From the NCBI GenBank assembly GCA_030824275.1, contig JAVBXY010000005.1:304351-368350 (forward strand): a DNA stretch of 64,000 bases. The letters run 5' to 3'. The position numbers and the translations under genes are program-made. A model generated the notes under the pieces. That model did not search any database. It worked only from the letters and a program-made list of their open reading frames with translations, and was not told the DNA's origin. This document shows, in pieces, positions 18,823-28,606 of the stretch. This stretch comes from Rhodocyclaceae bacterium (GTDB lineage Bacteria > Pseudomonadota > Gammaproteobacteria > Burkholderiales > Rhodocyclaceae). Every line of letters starts with the position of its first letter. Position 1 is the first letter of the stretch.

Positions 18823-20940
18823 TCAGGTGCGCCGGTCGAGCGACTTGATGGCGCCATGGATGGCGCGTTCGAAGATCGGCTGATCGGGCTTCACAATCTG
18901 CGCCGTCCCGTTCTTCAGGCGCACTGCCAATGCTTCCGGCGTGATCGAGAGTGCACAGGCGGAGGCGCTGTTGCTGAAGAGGATGAGCGTGCGGCTGGGA
19001 TTTATCCAGGTCAGTCGCTCGCGACGGGTTTGTCCCGTCGTGATGAAATCGACCCAGTCGCCGCGAACCAACTGACGCACGCGGCGCAGATCGACACGGT
19101 CTGGCGTGTTTTGCTCGTCGAGCCCGGCATCGTCCGGCAGCGAGATGTCCTGGACGCGAATACCGCTGTCCGTTGCGTGGCTGACCTGCAAGGTCGGCCC
19201 GGCGTCACGGGCGCGCGGCTTTTCTGCCACAGGCACCTCGCCCTCCACTTTTGTGACGGTATTCCTCTTTCCCCGCAAGGCGGCCAGTTGCAGGTCGATC
19301 AGCATGTCCATGAAGGACTTGCGTTCGGTGGGCGCCGTACCGATCTCGTCGAAGCCGGCAGTGATCTTCTTGAGCAGTGCCGGTAGCAGGTCGGCCTGCC
19401 GCTTCTGGTCCGCAGCCTCTTGCTTGGGGGTAATTGTCCACAGCAGATCGGTAACGACCTGCTGGGCCTCGATGGTCGGCGCGCCGTCCTCGCCAGACTG
19501 GGCGATGCGGCCCTGTATGACGTCGCGCCAGTAGGTGCGGAGAAAGCCCTCGATTTCGGCCGGTATCTCCGGCACCAGCAGGCGGGCAATGCACTCGTTT
19601 GCCGCCTTCTGTGCGCGCAACTGCGCCACCCGCTTGTGGCGCATTTCCTCCTCGCGGGCGTGCACCGCATCGGCCAGTGCGCGGTTCTGGTGTTCCTCAA
19701 GCTCTTCCCGCTCGGCCAGGAATGCATCCAGTTCGGCGTTGGCAGCGTCGAAAATCGCCATGTCGCCGTCGTAGCTGCCCTGCACCTTGTCGACCAGTTC
19801 CGAGAGCTTGATATAGAACGGGTCGTCCGAATTGACGATCTTGCCCCAGCGGACGGCTACGACCGAAATGCTGTCGAGGAAGCGTCTTGCCGGGTGGCCG
19901 CGATCTGCGAAGAAGCGCTGGTTGAGCACGGCGGCACGCAGCACGGTTGACTGTAGCCGCGCGACCAGTGCCTTGATGCCTTCCGAAACGCTGGGGTCGC
20001 TGAAGATCAGGTCAAACAGTTCGGCGACGATATCCAGCGTCACCGCCTCCATCGGCTTCACGTTCCGCGCCGCGTTGCTGTCGCGCGCCATGCGGACGAT
20101 GTTGGTGTGCGTGCCCGGGGTTACCGAAGGGGGCGTCGCCTGCAAGGTCTTCAGGGAACTGAACAGTTCGTGACTGCCGGCCGAGGATTTGTGCGTCTCG
20201 GTCGTATTCGCTGACTTGGTACGCTCCTTCACCAGGCGGTCCAGGGTGCTCGCCATCTTGGTGGATTCCGCAGCCACTTCATGGGCATCGACAGGGGTCG
20301 TGTCCCGGTAGCTGCGCTTGAGCCGAGGCAGGATGTCGGCCTCGATCAGCGCCTCATTGAGTACCCGGTAGAGCTGGGACATCTCTGCGGCAATCTGCTC
20401 GCCGATGAGTTTCAGCAGCAGGATGCGTGCGTTCGTGTCGGTCGTGAACTCGGCACAGACCGCTTCGATGCAGGACCACAGCGACGAGAGCTTGAAGGTC
20501 GCGTCCCCGGGCGGCATGGCCGAGCGCAGGACGAGGTAGGAAATTCGCTGCTCCAGCGGTTTGGTCTCGTCGCGACAGGCCGTCGCTATTCGGTCCAGAG
20601 CATCGTGCGCGGCGAGCTGAATGGACTCCTCCGCATCGCTCAACAGCCTCAGGTTTGCCGCATCGGTGTCGTCGGCGCCCGGCTTCGGTGCCTGTACGGC
20701 GCGCGCCGCGAGCTTGGCCCGCAAGGACGGCGTCACTTCCCCCCAGTTTGCCGACAGCGACTGCTTGAGGGTAGCGGCGGCAACGCGCCGGACATGGTCG
20801 CGCGCAGTGTCACCCCGTTTGATCGCGGCCTGAACCAGCGTGGGGCCCAGTTCCTCGAATATCTCGCACAGATCGTTTTCCATCTGCGCACGGCAACCCG
20901 CTATCAGCGTACCGAGGGTTGCGGCGTCTTTTTCGGCCAT
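18823..20940 (-). CDS. DUF1631 family protein
   Basis: Large, mostly alpha-helical cytoplasmic protein of 705 residues that I recognise as DUF1631, a family of unknown function common in beta- and gammaproteobacteria. Features: helical N-terminal half, a polar low-complexity linker around 225-270 (RTKSANTTETHKSSAGS), a conserved segment VAELFDLIFSDPSV (about 305), a charged coiled coil near 405-445 (EREELEEHQNRALADAVHAR) and a C-terminal beta-rich part (about 615-705) with VRQLVRGDWVDFIT, compatible with a PilZ-like fold. There is no signal peptide or membrane helix. It stands alone on the minus strand. If the tail is PilZ-like it could bind c-di-GMP, which would fit four c-di-GMP enzymes nearby, but that is inference. 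Confidence 0.85.
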   Translation of the reverse strand: MAEKDAATLGTLIAGCRAQMENDLCEIFEELGPTLVQAAIKRGDTARDHVRRVAAATLKQSLSANWGEVTPSLRAKLAARAVQAPKPGADDTDAANLRLLSDAEESIQLAAHDALDRIATACRDETKPLEQRISYLVLRSAMPPGDATFKLSSLWSCIEAVCAEFTTDTNARILLLKLIGEQIAAEMSQLYRVLNEALIEADILPRLKRSYRDTTPVDAHEVAAESTKMASTLDRLVKERTKSANTTETHKSSAGSHELFSSLKTLQATPPSVTPGTHTNIVRMARDSNAARNVKPMEAVTLDIVAELFDLIFSDPSVSEGIKALVARLQSTVLRAAVLNQRFFADRGHPARRFLDSISVVAVRWGKIVNSDDPFYIKLSELVDKVQGSYDGDMAIFDAANAELDAFLAEREELEEHQNRALADAVHAREEEMRHKRVAQLRAQKAANECIARLLVPEIPAEIEGFLRTYWRDVIQGRIAQSGEDGAPTIEAQQVVTDLLWTITPKQEAADQKRQADLLPALLKKITAGFDEIGTAPTERKSFMDMLIDLQLAALRGKRNTVTKVEGEVPVAEKPRARDAGPTLQVSHATDSGIRVQDISLPDDAGLDEQNTPDRVDLRRVRQLVRGDWVDFITTGQTRRERLTWINPSRTLILFSNSASACALSITPEALAVRLKNGTAQIVKPDQPIFERAIHGAIKSLDRRT

Positions 20941-21107
20941 ATCAGGTCGGCTTCCGGGAATTATTTTCTTCGATTATCACATTCGGCGATTGCCGAATTT
21001 ACTTAGGGAACATATCAACGCGCACGCCTCGCCATAGACCCTCCGACAAAACTTTCGCGCTTGGCAAGCAGCACAGTGGCGAAGGATTTCCCGAAGCGGC
21101 TGCGCCT

Positions 21108-21836
21108 TTATCCAGCAGGGTCGCGCCGCTCTGGGTGACTTGGCGGATTGGGCTTGGTACGCCTCACCTCTTGTTCTGTCACGGTGTAATGCAGCGCATA
21201 GGTTGCGGTCACCGTGTCCGGCGCTGCGCCATGCCGCGCCAAGGCATCCGGTTCGAGATGTCCTGCGATGGCCTCGCGCAAGGCGTCGGCATCGTAGGCC
21301 ATCGCCAGGATGAGCCAGGCCATGGGCTTGTCCGGGCCGCGAATCGATTGTTCTTTCGTCATGGGCGGTGGCGGCGCGGGTTGCAGCAGGTGCACGCCGG
21401 CCATTCCTCGCCGCGACGCCATGGCCGGGAAAACTTCCTGCGCGAGCCAGTCCTTTAGCCCTGCTTCCTTGCCGATGACCGGCGTGAAGCGCACGGATAC
21501 CGCCGCATGGCCGATGCCGAATCCGGATCCGGCGACGACGGTGCAGAATCCCCGGACCATGCTGCGGAAGCGGCTCATCATCGCGGTGGTCCAGGGCGTC
21601 GGATTGTTCAGGCGTTCCAGGTAGGCCGGGGAGGTGGCGACATCGGTGTCGGTGACCTCGTAGATCACCATGTATTTCGGTGCGCCGGTGTTGGCCACCC
21701 AGCGTGTTGCGCGCAGGAAACCTGGAATCGAGAGCCGTTCGTGCAGGTGCTCGTAGGTGTGCCAATCGTCATGGTCGGCGTTGTCGCCGTCGATGTCGTA
21801 GTACAGAACCATTGCCGCGTCGCTGCAAAGTGCCAT
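21108..21836 (-). CDS. Protein of unknown function, predicted dimeric alpha/beta-barrel type
   Basis: Protein of 242 residues that I cannot assign to a known function. Two similar halves are suggested: YYDIDGDNADHDDWHTYEH (about 12-30) with HLHERLSIPGFLRATRW, and AVSVRFTPVIGKEAGLKDWL (about 112) with MASRRGMAGVHLL. Each has the beta-alpha-beta pattern of the ferredoxin-like dimeric alpha/beta barrels (EthD/ABM type). Such domains bind small hydrophobic or heme-like ligands. The start at 21836 is supported by AGGAG 8 bases upstream. It is the last gene after hemF on the minus strand, 112 bases away, so co-transcription with hemF is possible. Confidence 0.6.
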   Translation of the reverse strand: MALCSDAAMVLYYDIDGDNADHDDWHTYEHLHERLSIPGFLRATRWVANTGAPKYMVIYEVTDTDVATSPAYLERLNNPTPWTTAMMSRFRSMVRGFCTVVAGSGFGIGHAAVSVRFTPVIGKEAGLKDWLAQEVFPAMASRRGMAGVHLLQPAPPPPMTKEQSIRGPDKPMAWLILAMAYDADALREAIAGHLEPDALARHGAAPDTVTATYALHYTVTEQEVRRTKPNPPSHPERRDPAG

Positions 21837-21948
21837 GGGTCGATTCTCCTGGGGGGCGAGGATTGCTCGAGGGCGACGAAACCGCTGATTGCCCCCGCCC
21901 GTAAAAAGCCAGCGTTGGCGGTATGAATGCCCCGAAGTGGGTAGGGCG

Positions 21949-22845
21949 TTACACCCAGTCGCGCGGCGGCAGGAAGTCGGTGTAGAGCTTCGCTTCTTCG
22001 CTGCCGGCTTCCGGTTGCCAGTCGTAACGCCATTTGACGATGGGCGGTAGGGACATCAGGATTGATTCGGTGCGACCGCCCGATTGCAGGCCGAAGAGGG
22101 TGCCGCGATCCCAGACAAGATTGAATTCGACATAGCGGCCGCGCCGGTAGGCATGGAAGTCGCGTTCGTGCTCGCCGTAGGGAATGTCGCGGCGACGTTC
22201 GAGGATGGGCAGATAGGCGGCAGTGAAGTGGTCGCCGACGCTTTGCGTCAGGGCAAAGCAGCGCTCGAAGCCTTCCTCGTTGAGGTCGTCGAAGAAGATG
22301 CCGCCGATGCCGCGCGCTTCGTTGCGATGCTTGAGGAAGAAGTAGCGGTCGCACCAGCTCTTGAAGTGCTGGTAGGTGGCGATGCCCCAAGGGGCGAGGG
22401 CATCGCGACAGGTGCCGTGGAAATGTACGGCATCCTGTTCGAAGCCGTAATAGGGCGTCAGGTCCATGCCGCCGCCGAACCACCAGACCGGCTCGGCGCC
22501 GTCCTTCTCGGCGACGAAGAAGCGCACGTTCATGTGCGAGGTCGGGCAGTGGGGATTGCGCGGATGCAGTACCAGCGAAACACCCATGGCTTCCCAGCGG
22601 CGCCCGGCCAGTTCAGGGCGATGGGCGGTAGCCGAGGCGGGCATGGCCTCGCCCTTGACGTGGGAGAAGTTGACGCCGCCGCGCTCGAAGAGCTGGCCTT
22701 CCTCGATCAGGCGCGAGATGCCGCCACCACCCTCGGGGCGTTGCCATTGGTCGGTGCGGAAGGGCTGGCCATCGGCGGCTTCGAGTTCAGCAACGATGCG
22801 GCTTTGCAGGCCGGTGAAATAGTCGCGGATGGGGTCAGTGTTCAT
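21949..22845 (-). CDS. hemF: Oxygen-dependent coproporphyrinogen-III oxidase
   Basis: Converts coproporphyrinogen III to protoporphyrinogen IX by two oxidative decarboxylations using O2. The 298-residue protein has the HemF signatures: [25 protein letters not shown] (given in part), [30 protein letters not shown]-like [24 protein letters not shown] and [13 protein letters not shown]. The start overlaps the stop of the upstream diguanylate cyclase gene as ATGA, an unusual coupling of a heme enzyme to a sensory cyclase. HemF dependence implies at least partly aerobic heme synthesis. Confidence 0.97.
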   Translation of the reverse strand: MNTDPIRDYFTGLQSRIVAELEAADGQPFRTDQWQRPEGGGGISRLIEEGQLFERGGVNFSHVKGEAMPASATAHRPELAGRRWEAMGVSLVLHPRNPHCPTSHMNVRFFVAEKDGAEPVWWFGGGMDLTPYYGFEQDAVHFHGTCRDALAPWGIATYQHFKSWCDRYFFLKHRNEARGIGGIFFDDLNEEGFERCFALTQSVGDHFTAAYLPILERRRDIPYGEHERDFHAYRRGRYVEFNLVWDRGTLFGLQSGGRTESILMSLPPIVKWRYDWQPEAGSEEAKLYTDFLPPRDWV

Positions 22846-24494
22846 GAGGCGAGCATTTCCGGGGTGAAGAATTCATAGCGGCCGCGACCGGCCTGCTTGG
22901 CCGCGTACATGGCGACGTCGGCGCGGTTGAGCAGGTGGTCCGCCGAATCGTCGCCGGGGGCATGAAGGACGATCCCGATGGAGACGCCGAGCTGGAGGGT
23001 GTGACCGCCGACGAAGAAGGGATTGCCGAGGGCGGCGATGCAGGTTTCGGCGACGGTAACGGCGATGCGACGGGAGTTGCCGGCGTCGGTATTGCCTTCG
23101 GCGTCGGTGAGCAGGAGCACGAATTCGTCGCCACCCAGGCGCGCCACGGTGTCGGTCTTGCGCCGGCCCACCAGCAGGCGCTCGGCTACCTGGCGCAGGA
23201 CGGCATCACCGATCTCGTGGCCGTGCTCGTCGTTGATCGGCTTGAAGCCATCGAGGTCGAGGAAGAGCAGGGCGATGGCGGTTTCGGCGCGCTCGGCGCG
23301 AGCGATGGCCTGATGCAGGCGATCCTCGAAGAGCAGGCGGTTGGGCAGGCCGGTCAGCGCATCGTGGTGGGCGAGATGGGCCATGCGGGCTTCGTTTTCG
23401 CGCAGCCTTTCGTCATTGTCGCGCAGCTTTTCCAGCAGGTAGTTGAAGCCGGCGGCGACTTCGCCGATCTCGCTCTTGCTGCCAACGGGCAGCGGCTGCA
23501 ACTCCTGCTTGCCGTCGGCCATGGCGCGCATCTGTCGCGCGGCCGTGGTCAGCGGGCGGAACATGCGCGGCAGGATAAGCAGCAGGGCCAAAAGCACGAC
23601 GACGGCGACAATGACGCTGTTGCGCAGGAACATCTTGCGCAATTGCACCATCGGCTGGAAGGCCTCGTCGGTCGGCATGCGGGCGACGACGAACCAGCCG
23701 GTTGAGGGCACGGTGACCATGGCGGAGAGTTCCTCGATGCCCTTGGCGTTGACGGTCACGCCCGTACCTCGATAGCCGGCCATGGCTTTGTCGTGAAGCT
23801 GGTTGACGCCCGGCGGCGGGGTCGGCTTCAGGACCATGGCCGGATCGGAGGCTGCGACGAAGACCTTGTCGGCGGGGGATACCAGCAGGAAGCCGCCGCT
23901 GTTGCCCAGGCGCATGGTTTGTATGGGTTTGAGAAAGCTTGGCGAATCGAGCAACTCGACTCCAGCCAGTACGGCAAGTACTTTGCCGTCGGCGGATCTG
24001 ACGGGCGCAGCCATGATGATGATGGGATCGCCATTGGCCCGCCCCCGGGTCGGGCGGCTGGTCACCTCCTGCCCGGCGAGGGCACTGCGGAACCAGTCGC
24101 GAGTCGCATAGTCGAGGCCCGCCCGGCCTGTCACCACAGGGGTTTCGGCGAGCAGTCCCTGGCCTGAGGCGGGGATCAGCATCAGGCCGCTGGAAAACAG
24201 CGGCGAATAGCGTTGCCGTTCGGCGAGCCAGGATGCCAGCGCCGTCCGCTGGTTCAGCAGGGCCGGTGGCAGGTCGGCAGTCAGACGGGTGATCAGGCTG
24301 CGACGTTCGATGATCTTTTGGTCGATGTCGCGGGCGACATAGTTGGCGATGGAAAGTTGCTGATTGGCGACCAGATTCTTGATGTCTTCCGCCAGCGTGG
24401 GCATGACGACAACGACGCGATAGCCGAGGCCCACCGTCACCAGCAGCATGCCGAAGAAGATCAGGCGAAAAACAAGGCTATTAATAAGGTGCAT
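22842..24494 (-). CDS. dCACHE-HAMP-GGDEF diguanylate cyclase
   Basis: Inner-membrane cyclic di-GMP synthase of 550 residues. Transmembrane helix 1 (about 7-30), periplasmic double-CACHE sensor (about 40-280, with [12 protein letters not shown] and [16 protein letters not shown]), transmembrane helix 2 (about 293-309), HAMP (about 310-365) and GGDEF (about 372-540). The catalytic GGDEF is intact at 454-458 and an I-site R445-K-T-D448 lies five residues before it, so an active, feedback-inhibited cyclase is expected. dCACHE domains bind amino acids, organic acids or amines; the ligand is unknown. It begins 46 bases after purE and overlaps hemF by 4 bases. Confidence 0.94.
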   Translation of the reverse strand: MHLINSLVFRLIFFGMLLVTVGLGYRVVVVMPTLAEDIKNLVANQQLSIANYVARDIDQKIIERRSLITRLTADLPPALLNQRTALASWLAERQRYSPLFSSGLMLIPASGQGLLAETPVVTGRAGLDYATRDWFRSALAGQEVTSRPTRGRANGDPIIIMAAPVRSADGKVLAVLAGVELLDSPSFLKPIQTMRLGNSGGFLLVSPADKVFVAASDPAMVLKPTPPPGVNQLHDKAMAGYRGTGVTVNAKGIEELSAMVTVPSTGWFVVARMPTDEAFQPMVQLRKMFLRNSVIVAVVVLLALLLILPRMFRPLTTAARQMRAMADGKQELQPLPVGSKSEIGEVAAGFNYLLEKLRDNDERLRENEARMAHLAHHDALTGLPNRLLFEDRLHQAIARAERAETAIALLFLDLDGFKPINDEHGHEIGDAVLRQVAERLLVGRRKTDTVARLGGDEFVLLLTDAEGNTDAGNSRRIAVTVAETCIAALGNPFFVGGHTLQLGVSIGIVLHAPGDDSADHLLNRADVAMYAAKQAGRGRYEFFTPEMLAS

Positions 24495-24540
24495 CGGTTG
24501 TGGGGACCACGATCCGCCAGTGAGAAAATATCCCAGAAGC

Positions 24541-25041
24541 TTACGCGTCCGGCAACTTCATTTCCAGTACGCGCTCGGTTTGGGCGGCGCGGAATGCATT
24601 CAATTTGTCGGCTAGCGCCTTGTCAGTGCCGGCGAGAATGGCAACGGCGGTGAGCGCCGCATTGACGGCGCCGGCTTCGCCGATGGCGAAGGTGGCGACC
24701 GGGATGCCCTTGGGCATCTGCACGATGGAGAGCAGCGAGTCCTGGCCCTGGAGGTGTTTCGAGGGCACGGGGACGCCAAGCACAGGGACGATGGTCTTCG
24801 AGGCAAGCATGCCCGGCAGGTGGGCGGCGCCACCGGCACCAGCGATGATGGCGCGCAGGCCGCGATCATGGGCCGAGGCGGCGTAGTCGAAAAGCAGGTC
24901 CGGCGTGCGGTGGGCGGAGACGACGCGGCACTCGTGGGGGACACCGAAATCCTTGAGGATTTTGGCGGCGGCCTGCATGATCGGCCAGTCGGAATCCGAG
25001 CCCATGACGACGCCGATGATGGGCTGATTGGGACCGATCAT
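24541..25041 (-). CDS. purE: 5-(carboxyamino)imidazole ribonucleotide mutase
   Basis: Class I PurE, 166 residues, which moves the carboxylate of N5-CAIR to C4 in purine synthesis. Signatures: [37 protein letters not shown] and [24 protein letters not shown], including the SDSD and AHR residues that bind substrate. It overlaps folD by 4 bases (ATGA), linking formyl-tetrahydrofolate supply with purine synthesis. No purK is seen next to it. Confidence 0.97.
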   Translation of the reverse strand: MIGPNQPIIGVVMGSDSDWPIMQAAAKILKDFGVPHECRVVSAHRTPDLLFDYAASAHDRGLRAIIAGAGGAAHLPGMLASKTIVPVLGVPVPSKHLQGQDSLLSIVQMPKGIPVATFAIGEAGAVNAALTAVAILAGTDKALADKLNAFRAAQTERVLEMKLPDA

Positions 25042-25901
25042 TTCTTTTCTCCTTGCAGCCGACGTTCGGCAGCCTCGAGGGTATTGGTGAGCAGCATGGT
25101 GATGGTCATCGGGCCGACACCGCCGGGCACCGGTGTGATGGCGCCGGCCACGTCCTTGGCGGAGTCGAAGTCCACGTCGCCGCAGAGTTTTCCATCGGGA
25201 AGCCGGTTGATGCCGACGTCGATCACCGTGGCGCCTGGCTTGATCATGTCGCCGGTGATCATCTTCGGCCGGCCGACGGCGGCGACCAGGATATCGGCGC
25301 GGCGGGTGTGGAAATTCAGGTCCCTGGTCTGCGAATGGCAGACTGTGACAGTGCAGCCCTGGGCCAGCAGCAATAGGGCCATGGGCTTGCCGACGATGTT
25401 GCTGCGGCCAACGATGACGGCTTCGGCGCCCTTGAGCGCCGTGCCGACGGATTCGAGCATCTTCATCACGCCATAGGGCGTGCAGGGAATGAAGCGCGGA
25501 TTGCCCTGGGCCAGGGCGCCGACGTTCTCGGCATGGAAACCGTCCACATCCTTGTCGGCGTCGATGGCTTCGAGCACGGCGTCGGAATCGAAATGCTTTG
25601 GCAGCGGCAACTGGACGAGGATGCCGTGCACGCTGGCATCGGCATTCAGTTCGGCGATCTTGGCGAAGACTTCTTCCGGCTTGGCGTCGGCGGCGTAAAC
25701 GAACTTCAGCGAACGAATGCCCGCCTTTTCACAGCCGGCGACCTTGTTGCGTACATAGACGGCGGAGGCGGGGTCTTCGCCGACGAGGATCACAGCGAGG
25801 CAGGGCGTCACGCCCTTGGCGCTCAGTGCGGCGGCGCGCTCGGCGAGTTGGCCGCGCAGCGTGGCGGAGAGGGCGTTACCGTCGATGATCTTGGCTGTCA
25901 T
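25038..25901 (-). CDS. folD: Methylenetetrahydrofolate dehydrogenase / cyclohydrolase
   Basis: Bifunctional FolD, 287 residues: NADP-dependent oxidation of 5,10-methylene-THF and hydrolysis to 10-formyl-THF. Signatures are present: [16 protein letters not shown] with the catalytic tyrosine and lysine region, [48 protein letters not shown] (dinucleotide binding) and [15 protein letters not shown]. The start overlaps the iorB stop as ATGA. It sits between arylpyruvate oxidoreductase genes and purE; coupling with iorAB looks like chance operon packing rather than a pathway. Confidence 0.97.
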   Translation of the reverse strand: MTAKIIDGNALSATLRGQLAERAAALSAKGVTPCLAVILVGEDPASAVYVRNKVAGCEKAGIRSLKFVYAADAKPEEVFAKIAELNADASVHGILVQLPLPKHFDSDAVLEAIDADKDVDGFHAENVGALAQGNPRFIPCTPYGVMKMLESVGTALKGAEAVIVGRSNIVGKPMALLLLAQGCTVTVCHSQTRDLNFHTRRADILVAAVGRPKMITGDMIKPGATVIDVGINRLPDGKLCGDVDFDSAKDVAGAITPVPGGVGPMTITMLLTNTLEAAERRLQGEKK

Positions 25902-26515
25902 GCTGCTTCTGCCGTTTGAAAGTCGGCGCTGACGGCACGGCGACCGGCCTCGAAGGCCTTGCGGTTCAATTCGACCATGTGCGGTTTGCGCGAGGAGAAA
26001 CGCTTGAGGATGGATTCCAGCAGCACCTCGGCGGAGAAGGGCAGGTGGTCGGCGATGGCACCGAGCATCACGGTGTTGCCCAGGCGCATGTCGCCCAGGT
26101 CGAGGGCGATGCTCATGGCGTCGAAGGCGTGCACCTCGATGCCCTTGGCGCGAATCTCGGCCACGGGATCGGCGGGGTAATCGTAGAGACCGCCATCCAC
26201 CACCGGCGGCACCAGGCGCGCGGTGTTCATCAGGATCATGCCGCCGGGCTTTAGGAAGTGTGACCAGCGCAGGGACTCGGCGGCTTCGAAGCCGACGATG
26301 AGGTCGGCTTCGCCGGCGGTGATCTGCGGCGACAGCACCTTGTCGCCGAAGCGCAGGTGGGAGGAGACCACGCCGCCGCGCTGGGCCATGCCGGCGACTT
26401 CGGTTTTCTTGGCGTCGTGGCCGAGGGAAATCGCCGTCTCGGCAAGAATCTCGGTGGCGGTCATGACGCCCTGGCCGCCGATGCCGACGACGAGGATATT
26501 GGTGACGTTGTTCAT
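25898..26515 (-). CDS. iorB: Indolepyruvate (arylpyruvate) ferredoxin oxidoreductase, beta subunit
   Basis: Small subunit, 205 residues, of the TPP- and ferredoxin-dependent oxidoreductase that decarboxylates arylpyruvates to aryl-acetyl-CoA. It carries the pyruvate:ferredoxin gamma-domain pattern: [20 protein letters not shown] at the N-terminus, [17 protein letters not shown], and [14 protein letters not shown]. The start at 26515 overlaps the iorA stop (ATGA). The last 15 codons contain a copy of the dispersed repeat (RRAVSADFQ), so the extreme C-terminus may be repeat-derived. Confidence 0.93.
   Translation of the reverse strand: MNNVTNILVVGIGGQGVMTATEILAETAISLGHDAKKTEVAGMAQRGGVVSSHLRFGDKVLSPQITAGEADLIVGFEAAESLRWSHFLKPGGMILMNTARLVPPVVDGGLYDYPADPVAEIRAKGIEVHAFDAMSIALDLGDMRLGNTVMLGAIADHLPFSAEVLLESILKRFSSRKPHMVELNRKAFEAGRRAVSADFQTAEAA
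25919..25941 (-). repeat. Dispersed 24-bp repeat, inside the 3' end of iorB
   Basis: Minus strand: GCCGTGCCGTCAGCGCCGAC then TTT. The preceding GCCGGTC matches the copy at 14405. It is read as R-A-V-S-A-D-F. Confidence 0.8.
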
Positions 26516-28377
26516 TTGCGGACGAAGCTCACGGTTTGGACCGGCACGGCGGCGACGATGGCGTTCGGCGCGCAGGGCTGTAGGCAGAGGCCGCAGCCGG
26601 TGCAGGCAGCGGTCTCGATGTTCACGAATTGCAGTTCGACTTCCTTGCCCGAGGGCTTGATCACCTTCTCGCGACGGTTGACGTGGATCGCCGGGCAGCC
26701 GATATCCACGCAATTGCCGCAGCCGGTGCACTTGGAGTCCTCGACCTGATAGGAGGGCTGGCGCTTGTAGTCGTCCACCAGCACGCAGGGGCGGTCGGTG
26801 ATGATCACCGAAGGCTCGTCGATCTTGGTCTCTTCGCGCAGGGTCTTGAACAGCACTGGCAACTGATAGGGGTCGACCTGGCGGATGCGCTCGGGCTTAA
26901 CGCCGAGGGCTTCGACCAGCTTGACGAAGTCGACGCGGGGTGCCGGATCGCCGTGGATGTTGCGGCCATTGGCCGGATTGTCCTGGCCGCCGGTCATGCC
27001 CACGGCGCGGTTGTCGAGCAGCAGCACGGTGACGTTGCCGCGGTTCCAGGTGATGTCCACCATGCCCTGCATGCCCATGTGCAGGAAGGTCGAGTCGCCG
27101 ATCACGGCAACGATCTTCTTGTCCTTGTCGGTCTCGCCGCGGCCTTTGTCCATGCCCAGCGCCATGGGCAGCGAGGCACCCATGGAGATGCAGGAATCCA
27201 GCGCATTCCACGGGTGGCCGGCACCCAGGGTGTAGCAGCCGATGTCACCGGAGATGGTGACGTTCTTCAATTGCGAGAGGGTGTAATAGACGCCGAGGTG
27301 CGGGCAGGCCACGCACATGGTGGGCGGGCGGGGGAAGACGTTGGCCGGCGTCTGCGGCAGGGATTCGACGGGAACGCCGAGCAGCTTGGCGATGCCGGGG
27401 CGCAGCACGTCGGGCGCCAGTTCGCCGATGGTCGGCAGCACGTCCTTGCCATGACAGGCGATGCCGGCGGCCTTGAGTTCCATTTCCACCAGCGGCTCGA
27501 CTTCCTCGACCACCACCAGCATGTCCACGCCGGCGGCGAAGGCACGGATTTTTTCGACGGGGACGGGACAGGAAAGGCCCAGCTTGAACAGCGGCGCATC
27601 GGGGAAGGTCTCGCGCACATGCATGGCGGCGGGGCCGGATGAAACGAAGCCGATGCGCTTGTCCTTGCCGTCCTCGACGATGTTGAGCGGCGAGTTTTCG
27701 GCGGCGATGCGCAGGGCCTTCTCGCGCTCGAACATCAGCGGGATGCGGCCCTTGGCGTTGCCGGGCACCATCACCCAGCGGCGCGGATTCTTCTCGAAGC
27801 CCTTGGCCTCATGCACCTCGCGCTCGCCGACGGTGACCAGGGCTTTGACGTGGCAGATGCGGGTGGTCAGGCGCAGGATCACCGGGCATTGGAATTCCTC
27901 GGAGAAGGCGAAGGCAGCCTTGGTCATCGCGTAGGCTTCCTGCGAGTCCGCCGGCTCCATGATGGGCAGGTGAGCGAAGCGGCCCCAGTAGCGCGAATCC
28001 TGCTCGTTCTGCGAAGAGGACAGGCCGACGTCGTCGGCGACGGCGATCACCAGGCCGCCGTTGGTGCCGGTCAGTGTCAGGGTCATCAGGGCGTCGGAGG
28101 CGACGTTGAGGCCGACGTGCTTCATGGCGCAGAAGCTGCGCGAGCCAGCCATGGAGGCGCCGATGGCAACTTCCAGCGAGACCTTCTCATTCACCGACCA
28201 TTCGGCGTAGAGGTCCGGATAAGTGGCGATCTCCTCCAGCATTTCGGTGGAGGGCGTGCCGGGATAGGCGGCGGCGACGCGCACGCCGGATTCCCAGACG
28301 GCACGGGCGACGGCTTCGTTGCCGGACAACAGGAGCCGGCTGGCGGCGAGAGCGGGAGTGATGGAGGCGGAGGCCAT
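26512..28377 (-). CDS. iorA: Indolepyruvate (arylpyruvate) ferredoxin oxidoreductase, alpha subunit
   Basis: Large subunit, 621 residues. N-terminal pyrimidine-binding domain ([26 protein letters not shown]), a TPP-binding domain with GDIGCYTLG and [19 protein letters not shown], and a C-terminal ferredoxin part with two [4Fe-4S] motifs: [13 protein letters not shown] and [13 protein letters not shown]. Its reaction turns indole- or phenylpyruvate into the aryl-acetyl-CoA with reduced ferredoxin, used in amino-acid catabolism, often under anoxic conditions. The start at 28377 ([16 protein letters not shown]) is chosen because homologues begin near here; an open extension to 28566 has no support. 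No clear ribosome site is visible. Confidence 0.93.
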   Translation of the reverse strand: MASASITPALAASRLLLSGNEAVARAVWESGVRVAAAYPGTPSTEMLEEIATYPDLYAEWSVNEKVSLEVAIGASMAGSRSFCAMKHVGLNVASDALMTLTLTGTNGGLVIAVADDVGLSSSQNEQDSRYWGRFAHLPIMEPADSQEAYAMTKAAFAFSEEFQCPVILRLTTRICHVKALVTVGEREVHEAKGFEKNPRRWVMVPGNAKGRIPLMFEREKALRIAAENSPLNIVEDGKDKRIGFVSSGPAAMHVRETFPDAPLFKLGLSCPVPVEKIRAFAAGVDMLVVVEEVEPLVEMELKAAGIACHGKDVLPTIGELAPDVLRPGIAKLLGVPVESLPQTPANVFPRPPTMCVACPHLGVYYTLSQLKNVTISGDIGCYTLGAGHPWNALDSCISMGASLPMALGMDKGRGETDKDKKIVAVIGDSTFLHMGMQGMVDITWNRGNVTVLLLDNRAVGMTGGQDNPANGRNIHGDPAPRVDFVKLVEALGVKPERIRQVDPYQLPVLFKTLREETKIDEPSVIITDRPCVLVDDYKRQPSYQVEDSKCTGCGNCVDIGCPAIHVNRREKVIKPSGKEVELQFVNIETAACTGCGLCLQPCAPNAIVAAVPVQTVSFVRK

Positions 28378-28539
28378 GGGCGGGGTCTCGGGCAAGGGAG
28401 AAATAAGCGGCTGGGTCGCGCTGCCGGAAGCGACGGGGCTGGGCACCTGGGTACTAAGCTCCCAGGCCCTCGACTCCCGAAGGCGATATTTTAATCGCTC
28501 TGAGAGAACATTCGGCGACACGGGCACACGTTTGTAGTG

Positions 28540-28568
28540 GAATGCCCCAGCATTGCCGTAGGGCATTC
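28540..28568. promoter_or_regulatory. Inverted repeat in the iorA upstream region
   Basis: GAATGCCC and GGGCATTC (perfect 8-bp arms, 13-base loop) lie 163-191 bases before iorA and 30 bases beyond the HD-GYP stop. No T-tract follows on either strand, so it may be an operator or a weak terminator of the HD-GYP operon. Confidence 0.35.
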
Positions 28569-28573
28569 AGGGG

Positions 28574-28606
28574 CGCTATTCGGGCACTACTCGGGCGCTA
28601 TTCGGG
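28574..28606 (-). repeat. Three tandem 11-bp units at the 3' end of the HD-GYP gene
   Basis: On the minus strand the units read CCCGAATAGCG, CCCGAGTAGTG, CCCGAATAGCG. The first unit contains the stop codon TAG of the HD-GYP gene, and the second and third also contain TAG 11 and 22 bases later, in the other two frames. Confidence 0.8.

Noticed and set aside
28574-28606. CRISPR-like array
   Set aside because: The 11-bp units are adjacent with no spacers and no cas genes occur nearby.
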